A stretch of DNA of 32,526 nucleotides from Anaerolineales bacterium (GTDB taxonomy: Bacteria > Chloroflexota > Anaerolineae > Anaerolineales > RBG-16-64-43): NCBI GenBank assembly GCA_016932475.1, contig JAFGCU010000115.1, positions 1 to 32,526 on the forward strand, in the 5' to 3' direction. Below, piece by piece: positions 17,523-24,837 of this stretch. Numbering within the stretch: position 1 is the first letter of the stretch; each line of letters opens with the position of its first letter. A program made the translations under genes and the position numbers. The notes under the pieces were generated by a model. The model saw only the letters and a list, made by a program, of their open reading frames with translations, ran no database searches and was not told the origin of the DNA.

Positions 17523-20428
17523 CAGATCGCCTCCCCGAGCTTGATCGCCTGGAAGATCTTCATCCGCCCGAGCAGCGCCACCAGCACGCCGAGCGCCACC
17601 AGGAACAGCGCGGCCAGCAGGACGTATATTTCAAAAATCGACACCCAGGCGATTTCGATCTGAAACGGCGGATACAGCGCTTCGGTCGTCGCGCCCATCT
17701 TCAGGAACGGCACGAACAGGCGGCTTGCCGCCACCCCCAGCAGCGTCCCTACGCCCATCCCCAGCAGGATCAGCGACGCCAGTTCGGCCGCCAGCAGCTC
17801 GATCATCTGCCGGATCGAGAGGCCGATCGCGCGCAGCATGCCCATCTCGATGAAGCGGCGGCGGAACGAAAAGAGCGCATACAGCAGGAAACCCAGCGCG
17901 GTCATCAACGCGGACGCGAGGAACCCGGCCGACAGCAGGCCAAACAATCCCTGCCGTTCCGGGCGGCTCTGCTGGGCGAGAATGTTCTTCTGCGCGGAGG
18001 ACCATTCGTTGACGAAGGTGTTTAATCCGGTTTCCACCAGACGGGTCTGATCCGCTTTTTCATCCAGCATGATGCTGTACCCGCGGATCGCGTAAATCAC
18101 GTTCTCCGGATCGGTCTCGCGATCGGTCCGCATCCAGACCTCATGCGGGAATTCGGTGCCCGCCCGCAGGTAAAGCTCGTCCAGGTTGCCGACGAACAGC
18201 GTTCCAGTCTCCGCGTACCAGGTGGGGAACAGGTCGAAGGTGCCGACGATGGTGAGCTTGAGGACGATGGATTCCTGCGCGTTCGCCTTGGCGCTGATCG
18301 TGATCGGATCTCCGATCTGTAGTTTTTTATCCTCCATGAGGCTGCGGGGGATGAGGACTCCATCCGGCGAGGCGCCGAGCGCGTTCATCAGCGCGCCCAG
18401 GGATTCCGACGCGAAATCCGTTTGCCAGAAGGCGGCGGACGGGAAGGTCAGCCGGTCGATTCCGAGGAAGGTTCCTTCCACGGCGCCGTCGGAGAAAATC
18501 GTCGTGGCCCGGTAGCGCCCGACGCGGGTGGCGGCCGCCACGCCCGGAATGAACAGATGCTCCTCCACGGGCGGGAAGGTGTACACGGCTCCGGATGAGG
18601 TCGGCGAGACGGCCGTCGTCCCGGCTTCCTCGGCCGAAAGATCGGACCCGACCTGATAATACATTTGCTTTTCCAGCTGGCTGTCGAGGGTGCGGGCCAG
18701 CGAGGCGGTGAAGGCCGAGAGCCCGAGGGTCAGGATGAGGAGGATCAGTGGCGCGGTATAAAACGCCGGAGTCCGCGAGAGATAACGGGCCGCCATCAGC
18801 AACCCGACGTTTTTCGTCGCGCGCAGGACCCGGCTGATAAACACCATCACCAGCGGGATGACCCGCAGCGCCAATAGCGAGGCGGCGAAAATGCCGATTG
18901 CCGGGACCAGGAGGAGGAGCGGGTTCTGCAGCGGATTGGGTATGCCCTCGGCACCGCCCGCCGCCAGTTGATTCTGCCGGTGGAGAGTCCAAAACCCGTA
19001 GGCGGCCGGGATCAGCAGCAGGAGATCGATCCAATACCGCTGCCACCACGGTTTTTGGAGAATCCGCGCGCGCTCGCGTTTGTAGGAGAGGATCGTGTTC
19101 GCGGCGGCGCCCAGCGTCGGCGCCATGATCAGCGCCAGCAGGATCAGCGCGATCCCGAGCACGCCGTATCCGAGGACCGAGGAGGTCATCCCGATCCGCA
19201 GGCCGTCGGTTCCGCTGAAGTTCAGGAAGCTGTGCGCGCGGCCGATGGCATGCGCGATCCAGATCCCAAGCAGCGCTCCGCCGGTCAGCGCGACGATCGC
19301 CAGCAGGATTCCCTGCAACAGGGATATCCACGCCACCTGCAGGGTGCTCGCCCCGCGGCTGCGCAGCACGGCCATTTCAGAACGCTGCTCGCCGACAAAC
19401 AGGCCGGTCACAAGTCCGATAAACACGACGATCAACCCCAGGATCGGCACGCTGAAGGCGAACAGCAGGAAGGTGAGCGAGGGCGTGTTTTTCTGATAGC
19501 GGCCCAGCGCGTCCATCGGGGATTCGATGAGTTTGGTGGCGGGGAGGAGAATATCGACCCGCTGATTGACGGTTTCGATGCTGTCTCTCAGGGAGCCAAT
19601 GTCGGCGGCGAACAGGCGCGACCCGCTGAGCTGGATGTGCCACATGCTGCTGAAGAGCTCGTCCTCCACCACGCCGGCGACCGCGCCGGTGTAGGTCGCC
19701 TCATCCACCAGCAGCCAGGAGGAGGATTGTCCGTCCCAGAAGGGCGCCTCGGGATCCTTGGAGCGCCACAGGCCGACGATCGTCACCGGGATCTCGATAT
19801 TGTTGCGGCGCAGGAAATCCTGGTCCCCAACCTGCACGCCGGCTTCCAGCGCGAAGGTCTCGCTGACAAGCGCATCGACCGCGCCTTCGCCGAGCAGGGT
19901 GGACGGTTTGGGCGCCGATCCGTGAAGGATCTCGACCGCGTCTTCGAGCGGCGTTATGAAGGCGACCCGCACCGTGCCGAGAAAATAACCGTTGTCCGGA
20001 TTCTCAGGATCCTGCGGCGGGTACAGATAAAGAAAATCCGTGTGAAAGCGCCGGAATTCCTTCATCAGCGGCAATCCTGTCAGCCGGATGGCGTCGCTGG
20101 TGAGGTACTCGTCCACCTTGACCGCGTCCTCCCATTGCGGATTGCCCTTTCCGACCGCTTTCTGTTCATACGTGAACGCCATGGGCGCATAATCCACGGG
20201 CAGGGTTTTCAGCTGCTCCAAATTTCCGGAGAACAATTCCTCACGGAACAGGCGAAAGTAGATCGCATCGGCGTAGAGCGGCACGCTGAAGATAAAGCTG
20301 GAAGCGATCACCAGCCCGACCAGCGCGGCGGCGCCAAGCAGGCGCTGAGTAAGCAGCCGCTTGAGAGCGAAGCCCGTCGTGGTCCAGACCTGGCGGGCGG
20401 AGGCAAGAAGGCGGCGGAGAATGTTCAC
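17522..20428 (-). CDS. large FtsX-type ABC permease
   Basis: At 968 residues this permease carries two FtsX-type modules. A first helix (about 30-50) is followed by a large extracytoplasmic domain (about 55-315) and helices near 318-345, 365-390 and 418-442. Further helices occur near 465-480, 503-525 and 557-577, then a second extracytoplasmic domain (about 580-830) and three C-terminal helices. Such permeases act by mechanotransmission, moving lipids, lipoproteins, peptides or drugs rather than importing solutes. The GTG start overlaps the stop of the adaptor gene (GTGA). The operon order adaptor, permease, ATPase, ATPase resembles MacAB-like systems of monoderm bacteria. The substrate is not readable. 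Confidence 0.92.
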   Translation of the reverse strand: MNILRRLLASARQVWTTTGFALKRLLTQRLLGAAALVGLVIASSFIFSVPLYADAIYFRLFREELFSGNLEQLKTLPVDYAPMAFTYEQKAVGKGNPQWEDAVKVDEYLTSDAIRLTGLPLMKEFRRFHTDFLYLYPPQDPENPDNGYFLGTVRVAFITPLEDAVEILHGSAPKPSTLLGEGAVDALVSETFALEAGVQVGDQDFLRRNNIEIPVTIVGLWRSKDPEAPFWDGQSSSWLLVDEATYTGAVAGVVEDELFSSMWHIQLSGSRLFAADIGSLRDSIETVNQRVDILLPATKLIESPMDALGRYQKNTPSLTFLLFAFSVPILGLIVVFIGLVTGLFVGEQRSEMAVLRSRGASTLQVAWISLLQGILLAIVALTGGALLGIWIAHAIGRAHSFLNFSGTDGLRIGMTSSVLGYGVLGIALILLALIMAPTLGAAANTILSYKRERARILQKPWWQRYWIDLLLLIPAAYGFWTLHRQNQLAAGGAEGIPNPLQNPLLLLVPAIGIFAASLLALRVIPLVMVFISRVLRATKNVGLLMAARYLSRTPAFYTAPLILLILTLGLSAFTASLARTLDSQLEKQMYYQVGSDLSAEEAGTTAVSPTSSGAVYTFPPVEEHLFIPGVAAATRVGRYRATTIFSDGAVEGTFLGIDRLTFPSAAFWQTDFASESLGALMNALGASPDGVLIPRSLMEDKKLQIGDPITISAKANAQESIVLKLTIVGTFDLFPTWYAETGTLFVGNLDELYLRAGTEFPHEVWMRTDRETDPENVIYAIRGYSIMLDEKADQTRLVETGLNTFVNEWSSAQKNILAQQSRPERQGLFGLLSAGFLASALMTALGFLLYALFSFRRRFIEMGMLRAIGLSIRQMIELLAAELASLILLGMGVGTLLGVAASRLFVPFLKMGATTEALYPPFQIEIAWVSIFEIYVLLAALFLVALGVLVALLGRMKIFQAIKLGEAI

Positions 20429-21507
20429 AGCCCGATGACCACCTGCCCTTCCTTCAAGCCGGAGAGGATTTCCACTTTGTCCTGGGTTTGAACGCCGATC
20501 TCGATTTCAATCCGCTGCGGGCCGCTGCCGCTGTCGGAAATGACGAAGGTCCGGCCGCCCACCTGGTGGACCGCCGCCGGCGGCAGCCAGAGCACGCCTT
20601 TTTTATTGGCCAGCTCGATCATCACCGTCACTTTGTCGCCGGATTGGTAGGTCTCGAGCGAGGGCGCCTGATCGAGGACGACCCGCACGATAGAGTCGCT
20701 GCTGGGGCCCGTGCCATAGGGCGAGGGCAGTTCGGTCACTTTGCCGGTCAGTTGAATTTCCGGCCTGGCATCCAGCGTCACGCCGGCCGGCATCCCCTCG
20801 AACATCTGCTTGAACTGCTCGCCGGCCCGGGCCCGATCCGGAACGGCCACCACTTCCAGCTGCATGGGATCGCCGATCACGAACACGGTGGTGCCGGTGG
20901 TGACGACGCGCCCCGGCACGGTGACCGATACGATCAATCCGTCGACCGGCGCGTACACCCGCGCCAGATCCAGCTGGGCATCGATCGCATCCAGCGAGTT
21001 ATCGGCGTCGTCCAGGCCGTACTGGCTGAGCGTTTCCGCGAGCGCGATGCCGGCCAGTTCCACCTGCAATTCCTGGATCCGGATATCGTAGGCGGGTTTC
21101 CCCTCCGCCTTGTACTTGGCCAGCAGCTGCTTTTCGATCTCGAGCTGGATCTCCGCCTTGCGCACCGCCCGGCGGATCTCCACCGCGCGCTTCTCAAGTT
21201 CCTGCAGCTCGACCAGGTCCGCAAGCAGCTGCCCCTTGGTCACCAGTTCGTTCGGCTGAACGTATACGTGGGCCACATGCCCTTCCATGGCGAAGGTCAC
21301 ACTGCTGATCGCGACCGGTTCCACCTGGCCCGAGAGCCGGGCGTGGATGACGATGTCTCCGCGTTGCACGGTGTAGGTCGTTCGGACCGGGGTTGGGAGC
21401 GGGGTCGGAGTGGCCTGATCGCCGCCCGCGGCCTGGCTGCAGCCGGCAAGGATCAGGCTGATAACCGGGAGAAAGAACGGGGACCGCAAGGAACGTGGTT
21501 GCTTCAT
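20425..21507 (-). CDS. lipoprotein membrane-fusion (HlyD/MacA-like) adaptor
   Basis: The 360-residue product has a lipoprotein signal ending LAGC (Cys23) and a TPTPLPTP linker. It then shows the adaptor layout: a first beta/lipoyl segment (ARLSGQVEPVAISSVTFAMEG begins near 56), an alpha-helical hairpin with Glu/Lys/Leu-rich coiled coil (about 98-165), the second lipoyl half (VYAPVDGLIVSVTVPGR), a beta-barrel, and a membrane-proximal end (VEILSGLKEGQVVIGL). In Gram-negatives such proteins bridge to an outer-membrane channel; here the lipid anchor suggests an extracellular adaptor. GGAGG lies five bases before the ATG at 21507. It is the first gene of the four-gene ABC operon. Confidence 0.92.
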   Translation of the reverse strand: MKQPRSLRSPFFLPVISLILAGCSQAAGGDQATPTPLPTPVRTTYTVQRGDIVIHARLSGQVEPVAISSVTFAMEGHVAHVYVQPNELVTKGQLLADLVELQELEKRAVEIRRAVRKAEIQLEIEKQLLAKYKAEGKPAYDIRIQELQVELAGIALAETLSQYGLDDADNSLDAIDAQLDLARVYAPVDGLIVSVTVPGRVVTTGTTVFVIGDPMQLEVVAVPDRARAGEQFKQMFEGMPAGVTLDARPEIQLTGKVTELPSPYGTGPSSDSIVRVVLDQAPSLETYQSGDKVTVMIELANKKGVLWLPPAAVHQVGGRTFVISDSGSGPQRIEIEIGVQTQDKVEILSGLKEGQVVIGL

Positions 21508-21834
21508 CTTCGCCTCCGGAATGCGCCTGAATGCCGGCGTTTTCTGATTCGCCGGCCGTGAGGGCTCCGTCGAATGTTTTCGGCGGTTTTATTCCCGCGG
21601 CGGCGTTCGGCGGATCGGCCGTTTTACAAAAAACAAGAGCGGCCGGAAAGAGATCCGCCTCTTTTCCCGCCGCTCTAATACCTTCCGGTAGAATGGACAA
21701 TATTCCGGAGGGAGATACCGATATTCCGTGCCCGTTCTTCCCGGAAACCATTCTTTCCCGGATTTGAAAAGATTATATCCACATGCCGTTCCGGATGGGA
21801 TACTCTCACAGCAACTTCTCAGGTGGGTGGAGAT
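21508..21834. other. 327-bp gap between the ABC operon and the GH5 gene
   Basis: This stretch holds the terminator of the GH5 gene (21626-21676) and presumably the promoter of the ABC operon, which I could not pin down. No gene-like frame or repeat is visible. Confidence 0.5.
21626..21676 (-). terminator. intrinsic terminator of the GH5 gene
   Basis: On the minus strand AGAGCGGC (21676-21669) pairs perfectly with GCCGCTCT (21643-21636); an inner GGAAAAGAG / CTCTTTCC extends the stem with one bulged A. TGTTTTTTGT follows. It separates the GH5 gene from the ABC operon. Confidence 0.85.
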
Positions 21835-23169
21835 TCATAGAATCCGGACCTGCTGTACATGCGCGGCAATGACCGCCAGCGTGGTCTCGTCGATGTCGTA
21901 CACCGAATACCAGCCGGGAGTCTCATGGGGCGGATCGCCGATCCACGCGTAGCCCGGCCGGGCTTCCCCCGCCCAGACCCAGAAATTATCGCCCGCCGCC
22001 GGTCCGCCGGCCGCCATCGACGTGTAAACCCGGCCGAACATTTCCCGGTAGAATCGGTCGCGGTGCGTTGTTGGGGAGCCCGGATCGAAGATGTTCTGCA
22101 GCGGCATGTAATCCCGCGCCAGCCCGAATTCCTCCAAGACAAGCGGCTTCTTCATCGTTTTACAATCCCGTTCGGCGTTCGAAAAATACAGATGCGCATA
22201 TGCCATCGCGGAGGTGAAGGTCGCGGGATTTTGCGGCGTGTACCAGCCCCAGTTCTGCGGCCAGATGTGGATGGTGGCGTAATCGATATCGGGGCTGTTG
22301 TGGGTCGAGATAAAATTCTGGGTTCCGTCGGGCAGAGCCCCCTCCGAACCCGTGGTGACCATATGGTTGGAATCGAGCGATTTGATATACGCGGCCGTGT
22401 CGTAGACCCAGTCCAACGGGTAGTTCCGCGGTTCGTTGCCCAGCTCCCAGGAGAAGATGGCGGGGTCTTCGCGGTAGGGTTTTCCGGTGTACGGATTGAC
22501 GCGCTCGGTCAGCATCCGGATGTGATCGCGGTACCAGCCCTGGCACTCCCGGCAGTAATAGAACCGGGCGGAGTAGGTCATGTAATTATTCCAATCCCCC
22601 GGGTAGGGAATTTCCGTATTGTCGCGCCAGGAGACGTACTGCGCCATGCCCCCCGACCAGTGCCAGTAATTATTCAGCACCATTACGGCCTTCAGCCCGC
22701 GCTGGCCCATCTGGTCCAGGAGGTAGTCCAGGCCGTCGAGGACACTTTCGTCGTATACCCCGGGCGAAGTCATCAGCGCCGGAACCATGCGGTAGGGTTC
22801 GGTATTCGGCCCCTCGGAGGAAGCCATGATGCGCAGGTTCGTTATGCCGAGCGACTGCAGCCGGTCCAGTTCCTTCCGGAGCATCGTCCGGTTGCCGCCC
22901 GTGCCGTCGACGGCCAAGTTCATGGCCTGCCAGAAATTCGTGCCGACAAAATAATACGGCCGCCCCTCAAACAGAAAGCGTCCGTCGCGGGCAATGACAA
23001 ACTCCCCCGTCGCGGAGGAATCCAGTGTGGGCGAGGGCTGTATTTCGGGAGCGGCCGCGGATGGTGGACGGCCGATGCCGCCGGCTCCACCCAGCACGAA
23101 CCATCCCAGTGCGATCACCGCCAACAAGATCAGGGTTCCAGCGATGATCAGCCAATTTTTACGATTCAT
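21835..23169 (-). CDS. membrane-anchored GH5 (mannanase-like) glycoside hydrolase
   Basis: The 444-residue protein starts with a membrane anchor (about 6-27) and a Pro/Ser-rich linker (34-52), so the enzyme faces outward. The catalytic TIM barrel shows GH5 hallmarks: acid/base Glu246 in WELGNEPR, nucleophile Glu347 in LVLEEFGL, and YATIHIWPQNWGWY (297-310), whose His-x-Trp is typical of subfamily 7. GH5_7 contains endo-beta-1,4-mannanases, and the N-terminal 'FLFEGRPYYFVGTNFWQAMNL' fits that group. GGAGG lies three to four bases before the ATG. With the GH27 and GH3 genes it may help degrade galactomannan. Exact specificity is an inference. Confidence 0.9.
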   Translation of the reverse strand: MNRKNWLIIAGTLILLAVIALGWFVLGGAGGIGRPPSAAAPEIQPSPTLDSSATGEFVIARDGRFLFEGRPYYFVGTNFWQAMNLAVDGTGGNRTMLRKELDRLQSLGITNLRIMASSEGPNTEPYRMVPALMTSPGVYDESVLDGLDYLLDQMGQRGLKAVMVLNNYWHWSGGMAQYVSWRDNTEIPYPGDWNNYMTYSARFYYCRECQGWYRDHIRMLTERVNPYTGKPYREDPAIFSWELGNEPRNYPLDWVYDTAAYIKSLDSNHMVTTGSEGALPDGTQNFISTHNSPDIDYATIHIWPQNWGWYTPQNPATFTSAMAYAHLYFSNAERDCKTMKKPLVLEEFGLARDYMPLQNIFDPGSPTTHRDRFYREMFGRVYTSMAAGGPAAGDNFWVWAGEARPGYAWIGDPPHETPGWYSVYDIDETTLAVIAAHVQQVRIL

Positions 23170-23230
23170 TTTCCTCCAGGAAGAAGATCGGAAGAAATTA
23201 AATTAACATCTCCCTCACCCGGACTTCGGG

Positions 23231-23356
23231 TTGTAGGGGCGACCCATTGGGTCGCCCCTACAACGGTCGGGTCGCCCCTACAACGGTCGGGTCATCGGTC
23301 GGGTCGCCCCTACAACGGTCGGGTCCGCCCCTACATCGGTCGGGTCGCCACTACAG
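23231..23356. repeat. palindrome followed by 20-bp tandem repeats
   Basis: ttgtaggggcgaccca (23231-23246) and tgggtcgcccctacaa (23248-23263) form a perfect 16-bp inverted repeat with a single base between. Its right arm type is then repeated in tandem: units cggtcgggtcgcccctacaa at 23264-23283 and 23296-23315, a shortened unit at 23284-23295, and variants at 23316-23336 and 23337-23356. The array lies in the gap between the CPBP protease gene and the start of the GH5 gene. Confidence 0.9.
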
Positions 23357-23386
23357 GGGCCAGGTGGCCGGATGAGGGGGGATCCT

Positions 23387-24439
23387 TTATGAGTCTTGGA
23401 TCTGTTTCGTTGTGCTTGGTGCTTTTCCCTGATATTCCGCCAGAGTTTTAGTCAGCGATATTTTTCCGCGGGTGATTTTCACCCACAGGAAGATCAGGAT
23501 GCATCCTAGCAGCATCGCCGCAAGACCGATCAAGCCCCCTTCCGGGCCGAACGCGCCGCCGGTCATCCATTCCGGCCCGCCTTGCCGGATGGCGATGAAC
23601 CGCGCGGCGACCGGATCCAACCCGCTTACGGGAAAACCGAACACGTTCCCCTGGAAAAAATTCCAGGCGATGTGCAGGCCGATCGGCAGCGCGAGTTCGC
23701 CGGTCAGGATGTATCCCAAAGCCAGGAACACGCCCGCCGCCATCAGGTTCAGGATGCTCATGAAGGTGATGTTGGGATTGGCCGCATGGAGCAGGCCGAA
23801 GCATATCGATGAGAAAAAGGTCGCCGCGAAGATCGCCCCGGCCGCGCCGAAGCGAGTCCCCGTCATGCCCTCGGCCATGTTCTTCAACTGGTACCCGCGG
23901 CTGGAGAGTTCCTCCGAAATTCCTACGAGCACAAACATGACCAGCGGTATCAGGATGGCCAGCGGGAAAATCCCGCCGTCTTCGTTTGTCACCAGATAGC
24001 CTTCGACGGTGATCCATCCCGCGCCAAGTTCGAGGGCAAACACGCCGGCCATCAGCGCGGCACCCATCAGCAATCCGAATCCCAGATCCAGCCACCAGCG
24101 GGGGCTGAAGTGAAATCCGAAATCGCTGAATTTGCGTCGGTCCAGGAACCGTCCGGCCAGCCAGACACTTCCGAGGGTGATCAGAAAAGTGGTGAATTGC
24201 AGGATCAGAAGGATATCCGGCCGGTTCATCAGGTCCATAAGCGAGTCGGACGAACCAGGAATTTCCTGCGCCGGAAGCCATCCGGCCGCCACCGCCGCCA
24301 CCAGGAAGAAAATCGCAACGGCTACGCCGATCCCGATCTGCAGGCTCATCCATACGGAACCCTGGATCAGCAGTCTCCACAAAGCCCGCAGGCGCCGTTC
24401 TTTGGGATTCCATAACAGGGAAATGATTTTGTTGTCCAA
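23387..24439 (-). CDS. CPBP-family intramembrane glutamic protease-like protein
   Basis: The product is about 350 residues with roughly eight membrane helices. It has the CPBP (Abi/Rce1-like) motifs: EExxxR as EELSSR (Glu176, Glu177, Arg181), FxxxH as FGLLH (His218), and the second His region GLHIAWN (His256). These residues form the glutamic-protease site in Rce1. Bacterial members are linked to protein processing, signalling or bacteriocin self-immunity. A TTG at 24439 preceded by GGAG is preferred; an upstream TTG at 24502 would add 21 residues but has no ribosome site. The gene stands between two repeat arrays. The substrate is unknown. Confidence 0.88.
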   Translation of the reverse strand: MDNKIISLLWNPKERRLRALWRLLIQGSVWMSLQIGIGVAVAIFFLVAAVAAGWLPAQEIPGSSDSLMDLMNRPDILLILQFTTFLITLGSVWLAGRFLDRRKFSDFGFHFSPRWWLDLGFGLLMGAALMAGVFALELGAGWITVEGYLVTNEDGGIFPLAILIPLVMFVLVGISEELSSRGYQLKNMAEGMTGTRFGAAGAIFAATFFSSICFGLLHAANPNITFMSILNLMAAGVFLALGYILTGELALPIGLHIAWNFFQGNVFGFPVSGLDPVAARFIAIRQGGPEWMTGGAFGPEGGLIGLAAMLLGCILIFLWVKITRGKISLTKTLAEYQGKAPSTTKQIQDS

Positions 24440-24519
24440 GGGATTTTCTCCGAAAAACAGGCGGCGTCTCGAAATCGGCCGACGGAGCCCCAAATCCGAC
24501 AACCGCGCGGCCGTTTACA

Positions 24520-24837
24520 CTATTCTAACTTCTTTTTCAGCGTCCCAAGCAGTTCGGGGTCGAGCTGTTCCACCGCCGCTTTGCCGCCGTCGACGCGGAA
24601 CCGATCTCCGGTGCAAAGTCGATATCCGTGACCGAGGCGGTTCCCAGGACCGAGGCGGTTGCCAGGACCGAGGCGGTCACCACGACCGAGGCGGTCACCA
24701 CGACCGAGGCGGTCACCAGGACCGAGGCGGTTGCCAGAACCGACGCGTTCACCACGACCGACGCGGTCGCCAGGACCGAGGCGGTATTCGTGACCGACGC
24801 GGTTGCCAGGACCGCGTCGGTTTATTCCGTGCAGGAT
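24520..24837 (-). other. start-less reading frame through the minisatellite with a protein-like C-terminus
   Basis: On the minus strand one frame is open for 105 codons. It reads the 18-bp repeats as hexapeptides of the type LGRGDR / LGPGNR and then ends in a non-repetitive tail, FRVDGGKAAVEQL followed by DPELLGTLKKKLE and a TAG. The tail looks like a real helical C-terminus and has better codon character than the other frames. However, there is no ATG, GTG or TTG upstream of the repeats in this frame, and the frame begins inside the last codons of the glycosyltransferase gene. It may be the remnant of a gene whose front part was lost or overwritten by repeat growth. No function can be assigned. 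Confidence 0.3.
24631..24828. repeat. 18-bp minisatellite, 11 units
   Basis: Eleven units of exactly 18 bp lie head to tail, with consensus accgaggcggttgccagg or accgaggcggtcaccacg. The first six units (24631-24738) are nearly identical; units 7-11 drift (accgac instead of accgag, and altered ends), with the last unit only half matched. The unit has no stop codon in several frames on either strand, so long repetitive frames arise by chance. The array overlaps the stop codon of the glycosyltransferase gene at its right end and fills most of the 382-bp gap to the CPBP gene. Confidence 0.95.

Noticed and set aside
18968-20491. 507-codon plus-strand frame opposite the large permease
   Set aside because: Shadow of the permease gene; its translation is rich in Arg, Gln and His with no domain.
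21859-23451. 530-codon plus-strand frame opposite the GH5 gene
   Set aside because: Shadow of the GH5 gene, which has complete catalytic motifs on the minus strand.
24631-24828. Possible CRISPR array
   Set aside because: Units are 18 bp and directly adjacent with no spacers, and no cas gene is present. The same holds for 23264-23356.
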